Source of the DNA: Setaria digitata
Taxonomy: Eukaryota > Nematoda > Chromadorea > Rhabditida > Setariidae
NCBI GenBank assembly: GCA_003640385.1
Contig: RCAB01000148.1
Location: forward strand, 62,001 to 126,000
Reading direction: 5' to 3'
DNA length: 64,000 nt
A program made the translations under genes and the position numbers. The notes beneath the pieces are model-generated. The model searched no databases. It was given only the letters and a program-made list of their open reading frames with translations, and was not told the origin of the DNA. Shown piece by piece: positions 12,488 through 26,797 of the stretch. The stretch's first letter is position 1. Each line of letters begins with the position of its first letter.

Positions 12488-15400
12488 ATTTTTCATTATA
12501 TTCTTTGCGATTACTGCAGTTAACTAAGTATTGCTATTTTCATATTTAGAATTTAGATCCACCAGCTTTAGAAAGCTGCAACAAAATAAACATTAAATTT
12601 TCCACATGCTGGGGACAAAGATTTATTATAAACTGATGTAGAGACAGACATTCTGCAAATCATTTGACTTAAACTCAGATTATTTGGTTCATTACATTCA
12701 GATGATAAAGAATTTGCGAAAGAAGAAATCACATACTACGTTATTGTTTAATAACATCACAAAGTGTAAAAAAAAAGAAAAAATTAATCTCTTCAAAAAA
12801 AACTCACAAGAGCATCTGAGACAGAAGGATTTGGTCAAAAATGATTAGATTTTAAAAAACTAAAAAGCGAAAATTTCGTGAAATAAATGTAGAAACCATA
12901 ACTTTATACACTTTCATTCAAATTTAAACTGACTAAGCCTCCTTTTTTGGATTACCTTGGTTACCTGCAGTTGGCAACCATTTAATCCACTACAACCGTG
13001 AATATCATTCTTATCATCATCGGCAGATACGAGCTAGAAAATAATGTTGTCATGAACATAAACAACCTTCAGCTCCGTGATAAACCAGGCAAAATGGAGT
13101 CCGACTGTAGTTCAAAATTGATGGTGCAGGAATTACCAGAGAAAACAAAAACAATTCGCAATGAATATAATTGCAACCCCTCTAATAAGTTCACAAAAGC
13201 ACCAAATAAAAAACTGCAACGATATCATTAAAAAGATTTTTGGAAAACCAAATCCTTTAAGGGAAAGAAAAAACTGAAACGAAGAAAAGTTATTTCTACT
13301 TCATGCCGGAGCAAAGTTACTGAACTTAATTGTTTGTTTTTTATTGAGCTGACTGATATTAAACTTTCATAATTCACATAATAGTCCAGAAAAGTGGTAA
13401 GAGCTGAATGCATAAGAACTTAGTTTTAGATATTAATTCACATTTTCTCGAGTTCAACAAGGTCTGATAATCTCGTTCGCATTCAAAAACTCAATAACCA
13501 TCAGAAAACTCTATTGAATATAAAGAAAAAACTTTCCATTGTGAAAATATCAGTTAAGAAATACTTGTCTAATTTAGAGTGAATTCACAAAAATTTTCAA
13601 TTTGAAGTTTGATTTTGCTGGGTATGAAAAACTAAAGCATGTTACTGCTCAGTAGCAACTGAGCAGCTAAATATTCACAAGCATGAATATAAAAAGTTGC
13701 ATGCATGCTGCATGTGCAGTACTAAGAGGAGGAAGAAGGAAATGAAATGAAGAACTCGTATCTGAAGAGGAGAGAAATAAATTTTTGGTGAAGAAACTCG
13801 TAATAAAACACTACCATATCATTAAAATTCCTCCGCTACTTTTTAAATGAGGATTAAAGACATTAAAAAAGACTGCGGTAGTGATGGTAGCAGTTTGTAG
13901 TGGTAGTATCTGTTGTTATTATTATCGTTAAGATGTTAGTATATTAATATTAAAGAGTAGTAGTGGTAGTATTGCTAGAACTACAACGATCCGTCAGCAA
14001 CGATGGACTCAATTACCCGATGATCGGTGGCGTATATGCATGGTCGACTCTCCCCGCATTATCGCGATATTATTTTTATTTTGTTCTACAAAAGGACGAG
14101 TTAAAATCTCGCCAATAAAAATATCTTGTTGCTGTGTATCAGTCAGTACACATAAAACATGACCATGCAGTGAGTTTTTACCATATACCTGTTCAGGTAA
14201 CCAATAGACTGTAAAAAAGAGTGAGGACAGTGTTACTATCTCCGCTGAAACAATCCCTAAATCAGGTGTTGTGCTGTTTTAACATATTGTTATATATTGT
14301 TAATGAATGCAGTGAACAAGAACTATCGTTAACTTCCTTAAAGATAAGCTCTTCTTTTTATCGAAGAAATTTCATTGAATTTTAGAATGCTAATAAACTA
14401 AACAGTAATTTAACTGGGAGTAAAGATAAGTAATTAAAAGTTACTTGGTCAATAGAATGGTACGAAATTGAATCCGGGAGTAATCGAAATATTTGATAAC
14501 GACTGGATGGGCTGTTGTTGAGTTGGTGAAAAATAGGATACGATTTTCCACGGTTGACGTATTGCTTACTCTGCGTAATGATACAATCTTTTCCTGTATA
14601 TGCTGCTATAAAACCTACCTAACTTCAACAAGCGGTTCACTTCCAGTGTACAAAACCGAACTCACAAGATTGAAATCTAAATTTCGGATGTGAAAACTCG
14701 CAAGAGAAGGCAATTGTGATAAAAAAATCAAAACATTTTAAAAATAACATCTCATACGCTACCTGAAGATATCAAAATACTTCTTTTCAACATTCTTAAC
14801 CAAATTTTAAAAATTTCCAGTCAAATTCCAATCTCTGCTAACACTCGCATATCTGCCCTTTGCATCTCAGCTCATTCCAGATACCTTTGACTGAAAAGTT
14901 CCACAAAGTGATTTGGGTTGAAAATATCTAAAAGTTTACCAGTTGCTCAAATCACCACTCTTACTGACAAACTTATAATTTATAATAGACTAAAGTTCAA
15001 CAGGTATTTTGAAAAATATGAAAAAATGCAGACAGTGTTCTGGAAATTTCCAGAAATTATCCTGAAGGAGTTCAAACTTGCCAAATAGAAATGAAAAACA
15101 AAGATCGATGATTGAATTAGGAATGCTTTAATCACATCGAACATTAAAATTTCAACTTTTCGTGAGTAACCCAAAAAAAGTCAGAAGTGTTGGTCGATTT
15201 TCCACGGAAATGGAGATAAAATGACGTCAGGTCCTATGAAATCTGTGATATAATTGGTGTTGACGATCAGGTTTTAACAAAATTTCTGAACAGAGAAGTT
15301 TTTGCTGAGGGTGTATGTTGGTAGGACGGTAATCATTATACAAACCTATAATACCATCTAATTACAACGTATACGATAATGACGTCAAGTTTTCTATATA

Positions 15401-18400
15401 TTTGATGGTAAGAAATTTCAAAGGTTATTCAGCGACCTTGGAAATGTTAAATCAGTGTTAAAACTTTGTACAAGTTAAATATGAGTATAAAAGTACCACA
15501 AAATGGCGATGAAATGAATTTCACTGCATGTCATTAACAACTCATACAATAATGATGCAGTTTTCTTTATAAAGATATGATCAATGTCTAGTACTCGAAT
15601 AACTCATAGCCAAATTCGTGACATTCCAGCTCTCTGAATGCTTCTGATAACAATTGCTTGATAGCTGTACAACTTTTCCTGTTAACTTAAACAATGTATG
15701 TTCAAATCTGTATTTTGCAATTAATTACAAGTAGTTTGTTTCCACATAGAGATAAAAGGGAGTAGTGAAATTTAACGATGAAGTTACATTAAAAATTCTC
15801 GAATACGATGAAACCTGCCGGTGTTACAAATAAGAATTTTCTGTTTCGACTTTAGTAAAACGAACGGCATTTGAAGTCGGTGGGTTGTTTGGTTGTTGAC
15901 ACTATCAATGAGCTAAATCTAAACACATTCACGGAGGGAAGGATACTTCAGATTCTCCCACCTCCTCAAACTTTTCTAACTTTTCCGCTATTCAAAAATC
16001 TTTTTTGCAGCCGCAAAACAAACACTGAACTGTCGTACACACATGTGTCACTTTCCAAGTATACTCACATTATCTTGTCCTGACGATCACGCACGTCTCA
16101 ATCTGTCTATCACCCTACTCGTTTGGATGTGCTGATAAGCAAGTAGCATCATCTGTTTTATTCAATTTGCTTACATTCTACAACAAGTCAGATGCTATGA
16201 GGCCGCATCCTATGAATTCAGAATTTACGCTTATCTTTTCTCTTTCTCCTGGACGTGACATGAAGCACTTAGTAGACAGCGGTGGTTCCGGTTTCAGAAA
16301 AATTGAAGTCGAAAGAGGGTCTTGATGGAGCATCATTTTTGAAAGCTCTCGATGGAGTATCACTGTTGAAACTTTATTGTTGGAATAGAAAGGATCATAG
16401 AGAAATTTAAGACTAACTGTATAAAAGTCTTTTGCTCATAAAAAATAATAAATGGAAGTCATCAAATTTTTTTATAAGGAATTTCTGGGATACAGAAACA
16501 TGGCTGTTCCAAGAACGATTTGCTTTTTTATTTCTGTCAGAAACGGAAGAGGATTCTGGAAACAAAACTCGATTGTAGGCTAGAATCGAAATCAAGAATT
16601 ATAGGAAAAGCACTGCATCGACTGAAAGTAATGGGCTAGAAATGAATTTAGTATAGTGCAAAGAAGAGGATTAGCCAATATTAGGTTGCTAGTATTATCA
16701 AAACATGCAGCTTGACTACTATTAAGACAAGGGAAAGTCATCATGAAAAGCGGAGAAATGATTTTAAAAGGAGTTAATAAAGTTTTTCAATGCGTGAAGT
16801 TTTTTTTTTACGGCTTATTTTTTTAGAGGACCCTTTCGTTATTTTATTACTGATCGAAGGTATTCATAAACAAAAGGAAGAAATCTAACTATTAAATCTT
16901 GAAAATTATCAATGTAATTAAAAGCCAAGCAGGCTGAAGACGCTCCTAGTTAGGGAGATTTTGCTGCAAGTGAAATGGACCTTGATAACTCAGATACAAA
17001 TAACAAATTTTCCAAACATTTAATACTGTGGAAAGAACTGAGAATCACAGAATCCAGTCGATAGTAAATTTAACACAAAAAAGTAAATAACAAGAGGCAG
17101 TATGGTTTGGTTCGAAAAGATCCCAGCAAATTGGCTTCTATCAGTACTGGGGTAGATATCGCAGTGAAGGATGCGAGGGGAAGCAGAATGAGGAGATGAA
17201 AATAGTTGGATCAACTGGTGGAAGATATCCTAATCAGATCGCTGTCACGTCTCATCAATACAAAATTAAAAACCAATGACAGCAATGTCTTTTATAATCA
17301 AAAAAAATAAAAAATAGAACTTCTCCGTTCCATTACTCAGACTTCTTTTTATTTCTTCCAACGAACTTAATCAGCTCTATTTTTACGTAACAAATCACTA
17401 ATCCAAATTGTGGAAGTGGAAGTTCATCACTACTCAATTGCTTCTGATCCAATCCAACTACCATCCGATGTTTCATCAAAACAGCAGCAAGATGAAGTAC
17501 TGTAGCAACTGCTGCTACTGTGATAATTATTTTCACTCATGTAGTCAACCATAAATTATTTGTTAAATTAGTCTCAATTTCCATGCTATATTTGTTTGTG
17601 TAGCCAATTGTCAATGTGTCCAACTGTCCATGTCATCAAGAAACAACAAAGCAAACAATTTAATGAGAAAACTAAAAAGTTTCTGGGAAGTTCGCTTCAA
17701 GTATTTACGATCTTTAAAAAACATTCATTTATTAAGTTCAATTTTCGTCGACAAAAAGGCTGTAAACGTAAATATAGCGAAATATTCCTCGTCTATAATC
17801 AAAGTCCTTCCTTTTCAAAGTCATATTATTGGCCATTAAAGAGTGCTACATGCCATACAGGCAAGTTAAATTAAAAATAAGGTGAAAGTTGAATGGTGTA
17901 GGTGAGTTAAGATAAAACAATGAAAATAGCTCCTACATAAATTAAAAACTTATTTATTTTAGATTAAAGCGAGTAATGCTTGTCGATCCACTAAGTTTCA
18001 TTACGCCATGACACATCGCCAGAATCTGTTTCTTTCCTTTTTTGTAAAATTGATATAAAATGATCGTTTAGAGGAGTAGAAAGATGAAAGATGTAGTAAC
18101 AAATAACGCTCAATGGAAAAAGGTCGACAAGTTTTGCTTCGAACAAAAATTCATTCTCAAATTTTTCAGCAAAGGACGACTTATCTAAATCCATTTCTCA
18201 AGAAACATTTACATAAATGAACAATGACAAAAATATCCACTTTTAATTCATCGATATGTTGCAGAATAATTAGAAGTATGATTATGAATTGATTTCAAAA
18301 CAGCAATTATTTGATTTCTGATTTCAAAGCCAGCAAGAAGATTTGAAATAAATCGATGTATAAGTATTTTCCAAAGCATTGATCAGCAACAGTTTTAACC

Positions 18401-21400
18401 GAAATAGCACGAAACATTTGCAAAAACTAATAAATAAGTAATTAGTTAAATGAAAATAAAGAAGTGAGAAGTGAACGATAAAAACAAAAACATAAGCAAA
18501 AGCAAAATCAACGAAATCGTTTACGCACCGTTGTGGGAATGAAAAGATGGCATTGACTGCTAAACATTTTATGTATAGTTTAAATATTAAACGAAAGGTT
18601 TAAAAAAAAAAAAAAAATTGTTTTTAATGCATCAATCTGTTAATAGAATAAAATAATGGGACATATTTAGATAAGCATACCTGTAAAAGAAAAGTGGTGG
18701 GATCTGTTAAGGTTTACATTTTCTCTATGATAGCCTATTAGCATATTTCATCCTCCGTCACAGAGAAACTATTTATCCAATATCCACGGTAAATTAATGT
18801 TGCATGACAACTCATAAAGTTCATTACGTAAAGGAATTCCGGAATGATTCTACAGATTTCTTCATATCGTTAAAACGTTAGGAAATAGCTTCTATCTTCT
18901 GAATGAAGCATAAAATAAGTTAAATGAGTAGAAAATCGAAATAACAAAGAAAATGGGAGAGGAAAGGGGGAAAGAAAAGAAATAAAAGGATAAAGAAAAT
19001 TAAGTTGAACTAGTTTTAAATGAATAGTGGGATTGAAACTTTCATCAGATAAATGAAGTTAAATTAATGAGTTATAGTTGCTGTTTGAAGAAGGCGCATT
19101 GAATCTGGCTACGAAACATGAAAGTTTTGAATATCATCCGACTTTTCCATGAGTTGCATTAGTAGGTATTATAAAGATAGTTATGAGAGACTGTAAACTT
19201 TTGCAGTGACTGCAGTTTGTTATAAGAATTTGACTCAGCGCATTCATATAAATGCTGATTTAACTGATAATTAATTGGTTGTTAAATTCTGAGAACATAT
19301 TAATGGCTCATAGGAGAGGATTACTGTGGCTAAGTACCATGAAAGAGCTGTTTGCATATCTCAACACTCAACTTGATTACATAATCTGACTCTAAGAAAG
19401 ATTCGGTAAAATTCCATGTTTAGAAAAAGGTCGCCTGAAAGGCATGAAAAATTCAAAACCTTCAAAACGCCCAGAGATTAAATAGAACAAAATGGAGAAA
19501 GTTAGGATACGGTAAGCAGTTCAGTTAGAGGGTAATAATTGGGTTAAGCAGGATTTCTCTCTTCCTGTTCCTTCATCTTTTGGAAATTGATGAATATGAC
19601 ACAATAGTTCCTAAGTGTTGTCCGTATGTACAACAGTTCTAGCCTAGTACTAACTTTCCTGTATCTATTTCTGTGGAAAATCTTCGACTAGAAATTATTC
19701 GTTTTAAGCTTACTGTGACGTGTGAGTACATTAATTAACCTTGTTTGTAGTGATTATTAAAGCTGGAGTGAAATATTTTCGCAGCTAATCTGGAGAAGAT
19801 TGTGTTAATTTGAAATGAGAAGTGGAGCGAGCAATTCAAGTAAAAGTGGCAGTAGAAGGAGGAACTGGACTAGAACGATCGGAGCTTGCTTTCTGGGGAG
19901 AGGAAGCAAAAAGTAAAGTGATACCTAAATGGAATAGAAAAGTTCTTCTTCGCTTGCTTGAATATTAAATGAGTGGTAGCAGAAGCGAAGATGGATGTTG
20001 AAGGGAGCTCGCCTACTAAGGAAGGAGCACTTCGTCTTCGTTTTGCTAGTAGTACACGTATAAAATTCAAATCGAGAAGCATTTTATGGCTCTATCCTTC
20101 TGCCTCTCCTCTCCACGTGCATTCCACAGTCAGTACTTTCCACTTACGGTGGCACAAGTAGCATCAAATACTTCTACTAGCTCCACTCAGGTTTCAGCGA
20201 CAAGTTCGACATATTTTATCACTGGAAAACTGATGCTAAGGAGATGAGGCATGCAGTCAGTGATGTATGCATCAGTTAAAGTGAAAAAAGGCGACCAGCA
20301 GAGTCATCCACTGTCACACAAAATACTGTCAGCAAAGAGAAAAAGTTGAGAGGTAGGGAAATCAGAAAGACAGCTGAGACTACTGAAACTGAGAAGCACT
20401 AGAAACTGTGGACTGAGGAGTGTGAAAACTTAGCAGGAGAATGCCCGAGGTGGGTATAATGAATCAACGATTTGGCTACAGAAAGATCCAGAGAAAAGTA
20501 AATAAAAAATAATTTAGGCAAAAGATGAAATAGTCCTATATACCTTGCTTCTTTTTTCCGTCTTCTTTAGAAAACATTTAAAACGTGTTTAGGAGTAATG
20601 AACTGGGAAGGGACTCTGTATGCGTTGCTGTACAACGCTTATACCAGCAATATCTGGCCAAAGCTGAATGCTGGATGACTGAAGAAGCCTGAAAAGTTAG
20701 GCGTCTGTGCTCTGAAAAAAACGATGGAAAAGTACCTTCACTATGGGAGACTGCCTTGTTCATGAATCTGCTCGGTCAACAAGACCGTCGGTCTTTTGAT
20801 CGAAGTCGTTCAGAAGCCATATAGCTAGCTACATTCCATGAATGCTCATCAGAAAGCCTTCCTGCGATAGCAGCCATCTGCCGGCTAGATAGGTTGTGAT
20901 AGTTTAAACCGTCCTGTCTCGATTTCACACGGCAGTGGGAAGGGTATACAGTTTCGGTGAGAGATAGAAGAGACTGTAAACAGATGGGTTTACGAAATGA
21001 AGGGACGAGTAGAGGAAGGATGGATGCTGCAGTGGAGAGTAGCTGGATGGTACCCATAGAAGTTTGGGTAATAATAACAAAAAGTGGAAGAAATCCGAAC
21101 AATGAGTTTTCGGTGGCACTGCGGTGAGACGACGTTGGTGAATTCAGCTGAAACAATACAACGAGCCCCGGCAGCTCATCCCACACCTTCCAATAACACG
21201 GCACTTCTCCCACCAAACTGAGTTATATAATAATACAGTGCTCGAGGAATGAGAAGGTCAACTGGTAGGTGGTTAAAAGCTGAAGCACAGGAGTTCGCGA
21301 CCTGCCACTCTTTCTCCTAATCACTGCTGTTCGATTATTGAACAAGGAAAATAAAGAGATCCATTGGTGGTTCTCACATTCTTATTGAGGTACTGCTTTC

Positions 21401-24400
21401 GTTTCGCCAGTCTCATCGCTATTAACCGGTGTATCAACTCATTTTACCACACTATTCTTTCAGCTGTAAACTTTAAGGTGTTTTGACGGGAAGTTAGTTT
21501 CCAAAAACACTATTTATTTCTTTTTAATAGGTGAAGGTTAAAGCGTTTGGAGAACTTTTGCAGAATTGAAATTTTTCTTCACTCAAAATGTTATGATGAA
21601 ATTCATACCTAAAAATATAGTGGTGAATAATAAAATAAATTCACTGCATAGTTAAAGCAACGAAAACTGTGATGCTGTTGACTTATTAATTACACAGAAT
21701 TTTAAGAATGTGAATGTTCATTAGTTCTCGATAAGTTAGAATAAAATCTAATAGATTTTAAGTCCTGACCCGGGCTATGAAGTATTAAATGAGTTTAGGA
21801 AAAGAAACTTTCAGGAACTCGATGGCTGGCATAGGTACAAAATTATATGCGACAGGTGTTGAATGTAACATCTGGCAAGGGCTTCAGGGGTTGGAACAGG
21901 AAAAAGGAAAAATGGGTGAAAAGTGAGATAATATATTCGGGAGCGTACTTCTAAAACCAAATTCACTTCTTTCTTTTCCCCTCGTTTCTGTTCTCCCTCG
22001 CTTCCTTCTTCTTCATCCTCAAGCTAGCTCACAAAATAGCTAAAAGAGATAATAAGCTCCTGGAGAAGGCAGCTGGCTGGTCGCAACCTGAGTAGAGAAT
22101 TCGAGAGTTTTAGTTAGTTTAGAAATTTAAATCGTGTAATATTCTTCTACGCTGCCTATGTATGTTGCAGTTATAACTTTTCTAGACCGAGAAACTATAA
22201 CTTGCCGTTCGCCCTCAATAATAACTTTAAAATTTTTGCAGTGAAGCAAGATTGCAGATTTATCTTCACCCATTTTACTAATCACTCCAACCCTCCCTAG
22301 TTACGTTACATTACACAGTTAGAAGCAGCTAAGCTATCTCTTGGCGAGCTCATCACCGAAATCTTTAACAATCAAAGGCACGACATATACAAATAAATAT
22401 TATCCGTATCAGTTTAGAAATAAGATAATGAGCAACTGTTTCTAGAAGATAAGTACTGGACAAATGAAAATGGGTTGAACATGCAGTGTTACTTGGCTTA
22501 GGTCTGCTTTTAATTCTGAAATATGAAACTATAAATTTTATCAAAGCATCATGAGAAGGCGAAATGATAGTTTAATAACTAACGCATTAGACGATAAGCG
22601 CCAGATCTTACCGAACTAGATGATCCCAGGCTTTCCCTAAAATAACGAACTCGTTGACGGTTGCAGAATTGGGCAAAAACACGACTCACTCACCACCCCC
22701 TACGACGAACGACTTACGCTGCACGCTTCACGCTGCATGATTCATGATTGACGATCCAAATTGAAAGATTGGTACAATACACCAATGCATTGCCATATTT
22801 ATATGCTTCAGAATCTACAGATTATACAGCGAAACATCCATTATTCGAAGTATATAGCATGCGATAAGTAACCCTTTTTAACTTCAAATAAATGACAACA
22901 GCAGGAGCAACGTGCTAAGCTGATGTGGTTAATTTCCATAATGTTTTAAAGACTGATCGTTCTGCAGCTAGCAGTTGGGCAGTTGGTGCATCGAACAACC
23001 GTTGAAAAGCGTTACAAAACATATTTTCATATGGAGATGAGGACGAATTTTGGCGTGTGCTTAATCATCCGAAGTCATCCAACGTCAGCCGAAAGATGAC
23101 CGCCACTTCTCAACAACGTGCTGAGAAAACTTCCAGCTCTGACAAAACAACGAAAGGGAAAACATTGAACGTAATCAAATAGAAGAAGAAGGAATAAATA
23201 GGTAAGTTAATCAAAAATTAGAAAAGTTAGAAAGAAACACTTCGATCTGAATAACGTATAGGACAAAACAGTTACATAAATGCATTAATCAACTTAATAA
23301 TACATTCATACTTCAGCTATACAAATTGGAAGTTTGAGAATTGTGTTGAAGGAAAAGTTAAGCAAACGAGACACTGCAAATCAGGAGTTTTAATTAGGAG
23401 TGAAAGAACTATCTTTTCTCAACCTCGAGATTGTTTTGTCACAAACCGGTGAAGAAATAATGTTGGCAAACTCATCCATATTATTAAATTTTTTCAAGTT
23501 AAACTACAGTTCTTCACAAATGTGTAATCCCAGCACAGACGGATATTTTTAGAATTTTATCGAGCTGAAAGCATGACGTCTTATTCAAAATAAAACTATA
23601 ACTGAAAAAATTTTTTCTAAATTCATCGTTCAGGTGGAGTATATGAATGTGGTCTGTGTCTGCATGTGAAAAGCAAGTTTTCATATAATATATGTACAGA
23701 ATCGTATCAATTCGTATAAAAAGCGTGCGCTGCAAAAACAACGAACTATACTACGACTACAACATCTCAACAATGTTCTAAATAACATCCTTTTCACATG
23801 TATACACTCAATTTACTCAAAGTTTCCTAACAAAAAATTCTCTTCGATATGAAATCAATGTCTCCAGTCATTTGAAAAAGAGAAATGTGATTTGTGAAGT
23901 GTCACCAGTTGTAAAGGACAGCTGAGTGTTGCATTTTCAGAAAGTTTAATAAAAATCAGTGGCCTAATCAAGAATTTTCACAGTTTGTTTCTCAAGTTAA
24001 GTATATGAAGTTTGCAGCTAGTTCCAGAATTTGTATCTACATTAAAGAAAATAGCTATCTAGAAAAGTTATTGTAAATTATTCAGTAGCAGCGTTTGCTG
24101 AGCAATCTACACACAAGACCCAACACAAATCAAAACGGCCAAGTAATCTTAAACTGATTCCCAGAATGATTAACCTTGCTAATGTGTCATATTACTTTAA
24201 TGTTTGTAATACTACAGTTAAAAATTATCATCATTTACAGTGAATACAGCTTTACATAGTCGGCTTTTTTTGGACATCACACTTAGCCAGCAACCAATAG
24301 TTCATGAACTAATGCTATTTATTATTACTACATTACTGAATGGAGCCTAGTGGCAAAAATAGTAGTGGTACAATGTAAATACCAATTTAACCGATATATG

Positions 24401-26475
24401 AAATGTATGAAAATCAGATTATAAATATTATTAATACTTCGAGTTCTCCCTGTACATTTTGCAGCTGTTCTGAAAATACTAATCTGCAACACATTCATGT
24501 TATGTCAGCAACCCAAATTGTATTCCATTTTCAGCTACCTTTTTATTACTTGCCAGTGTTTCACTAATTACTCTTACTATTATAGCTATGACTGCTATTG
24601 TAAATTTATATGTAGCTAATACATTCATAATGTAAATTTGCAAATATCTTCATAATATACTCATCATTGAAAGAATAGGCATTTAAATTTTATGATTATG
24701 AAGTAAAAGTTTCACAGCTGATTATTTTGATTAATTAGAAAACAGCGCTCTAGATAACCAAATAATTAAAGTCATTAGAAAAATTAATTTCAGTAAATTC
24801 ATGAACATGCGATATATCCATCACTCAACTAGAAAATATTTAATTTCTAATAATTATCAATAATTTACATGTGTAATATTAAAACTAGGCTAAATGAAAA
24901 TTGAGGTATTTGAGACAAATGCATTGTAGAATTTGAATTTGATGACATAATTTCCCTTGCTTTCAAGTCCAATTAATTCATGATTTTTGAATGTTTGCAT
25001 TTTTTTAATTCCAGAATCGGCGGTTTTCAACATAAAATATGATATGAAAGAGGTGATACTATACTTGCTATAGAATTCAGATGCAGGATCATGAAATTAT
25101 GGCATTTGCATTAGAAACTGCAAAAAACTTGGGTAAGAAAATTTGTAATGTATTGGGTGGATTAGAGTTGATTACGTAGAAGTACACCAAAACTTCATCA
25201 CCCAAGGCCAGTACAAATGGCAATCTATTTCTTTATTTTCAATCAAAAGTTAATTAAACTGAGAAAGTGAGAAGCTGAAAACTTTGGACGATTCAAATAA
25301 AAGTAAACTTAGAGGTCGGTTTTATCATTTCTTAGAGGATTTCAAAAAGTAACTTATTAGTAAGTATCTTATTATTTTAATGAAATAGTGTATTCAATTG
25401 ACAAATTGTTATCAAGCAGGAAACATTACTCTTGAAAAGATATTTCTCAGATCAGTTAATTATTGATATTTTAATGAAGTAGCACACGCAAAAAAACGTA
25501 AAAGTGTCTCAGACGTGAATTTCTAATTTCAGGAAAATTTTCAAATTAAAATATCAGATAGGAAGATATATGCATGTGCGCACATGTAGACTTGTTTATA
25601 TAAGAAATTATAAATAATGAATAGGAAAAAGTTGTATTCAAATAAGTGAAGAGTTAAAAAGTGTAAAGCTCTTACTGCATTTAAGACCTAACTCTGAATA
25701 ACGGCAATGGATGATTTCTGCTAAGAAGCAATTTCTAGATCAGTCTTATTATCTTAATAGCAGCCTAGTAAGTGCAAATGCTACCCTGAGTTGGAGCTGG
25801 ATCCTTCTAGAACTTGACAGAATAATTTTGCTTAGTGTAAGCATATCGATATCAGTATCTAATAGATAAATGTGATAACGAAGTAAATGAAGCATCCAAG
25901 ATGGTGGGACACCGGTGGTGACTGAGGGTGAAGGAGTAATATATTGGATGGAAAGAGCTTCGGAGGAGTAGAAAATAAGGGATGAGGCAAATGGATCGTT
26001 TAGTTGTCGTGAAGAGTAGTTGAGGGTTGCAAGGCTTTAGGCTAAAGCACAGAGTGATGACTACGCTCTGGTTAGACCCAAAGCTTCTTCTTACCTTTCT
26101 AAATTAAAAATGCTTTCAGCACAAATTACTAACTTAATACTTCATGTACACAACACACCTTTCCCTACTGCAGCATTCCTCTCAATACCGTATAACTAAC
26201 TTTACACCTGATATTATAATAAACAATTTGGAAATTCTTATTCCCTCAAATGATTCTGTAGATTTTCATAAATCACAATCTTAACTGATGAGAAGAAACG
26301 ATTTGAAAAGAATTAGCGCGAAAAGTCTTTGGTTTTGGCAAGTAAATGATAAGTAACTTTGGTGGTGGTTAGACCAATCGTATTGACAGTATTCCCTGAG
26401 AAATGAAAAAGAAAAAGGTAATTGCTTATGGAGAATATTTGACCGCATGGATGCACCTGTATGAATCGTTAATAG
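12488..26475. other. Long gene-poor region without a supported gene
   Basis: AT-rich sequence with many homopolymer runs. There is a trinucleotide-rich stretch near 13876-13975 and two TGACGTCA palindromes at 15222-15229 and 15380-15387. Several short coding-like pieces were seen but none could be joined into a gene. The best is a plus-strand open frame from 23006 to the stop at 23180-23182, which could be a terminal exon after the AG at 23008-23009; it is hydrophilic and contains YGDEDEFWRVLNHPKSS. Another is a 40-codon ATG frame on the minus strand near 17430-17560, rich in Ser and Cys. Neither is supported by a family match. Confidence 0.4.
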
Positions 26476-26797
26476 TTGGGATTGTTTCAGACCAATTCAG
26501 TTGTGAGAAGTGAAACAGGACAGGTGGAAGACACTTCAAATGGTCGTACATTCAGGACGCTACAGTGCTGGCAGTGGGCGCAAGGTGCAAGAAGGACAAG
26601 GGAATCTGAAGGATGTGGGATGGATGGGGCGCAAGATGCAAGAAGGACAGGGGAATCTGAAGGAAAGCTGGCAGGTCGCAAGAAATGTCTAAGAAGAGTT
26701 GAGGCATTTTTTGGTTGGTAGAATTGGTTTGCTCGAGTTGAGTCAGAGTCTGTTTGCTTATGTATGCATGCGTCTGTGTCAGAGTGTGTGCCAACAA
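26476..26797. repeat. 51-bp imperfect tandem duplication in a stop-poor patch
   Basis: Two copies starting GGGCGCAAG lie at 26576-26613 and 26627-26664 (period 51 bp, arms nearly identical over 38 bp). The period is a multiple of three, so in the plus frame from 26476 it encodes two similar 17-residue units (GARRTRESEG and DARRTGESEG). Several overlapping frames on both strands are open through the patch. This suggests unusual base composition rather than proof of coding. Confidence 0.6.

Noticed and set aside
17333..17536. Minus-strand frame that looks like a secreted peptide (hydrophobic start, then hydrophilic).
   Set aside because: The frame has no ATG at its beginning (the apparent start codon is GTG), and a different overlapping frame does have an ATG, so there is no basis for a secreted protein.
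20776..21216. A 146-codon minus-strand frame.
   Set aside because: It opens with TTG, a second minus frame is open over the same patch, and the translation is low in recognisable structure. It is more likely a base-composition effect.
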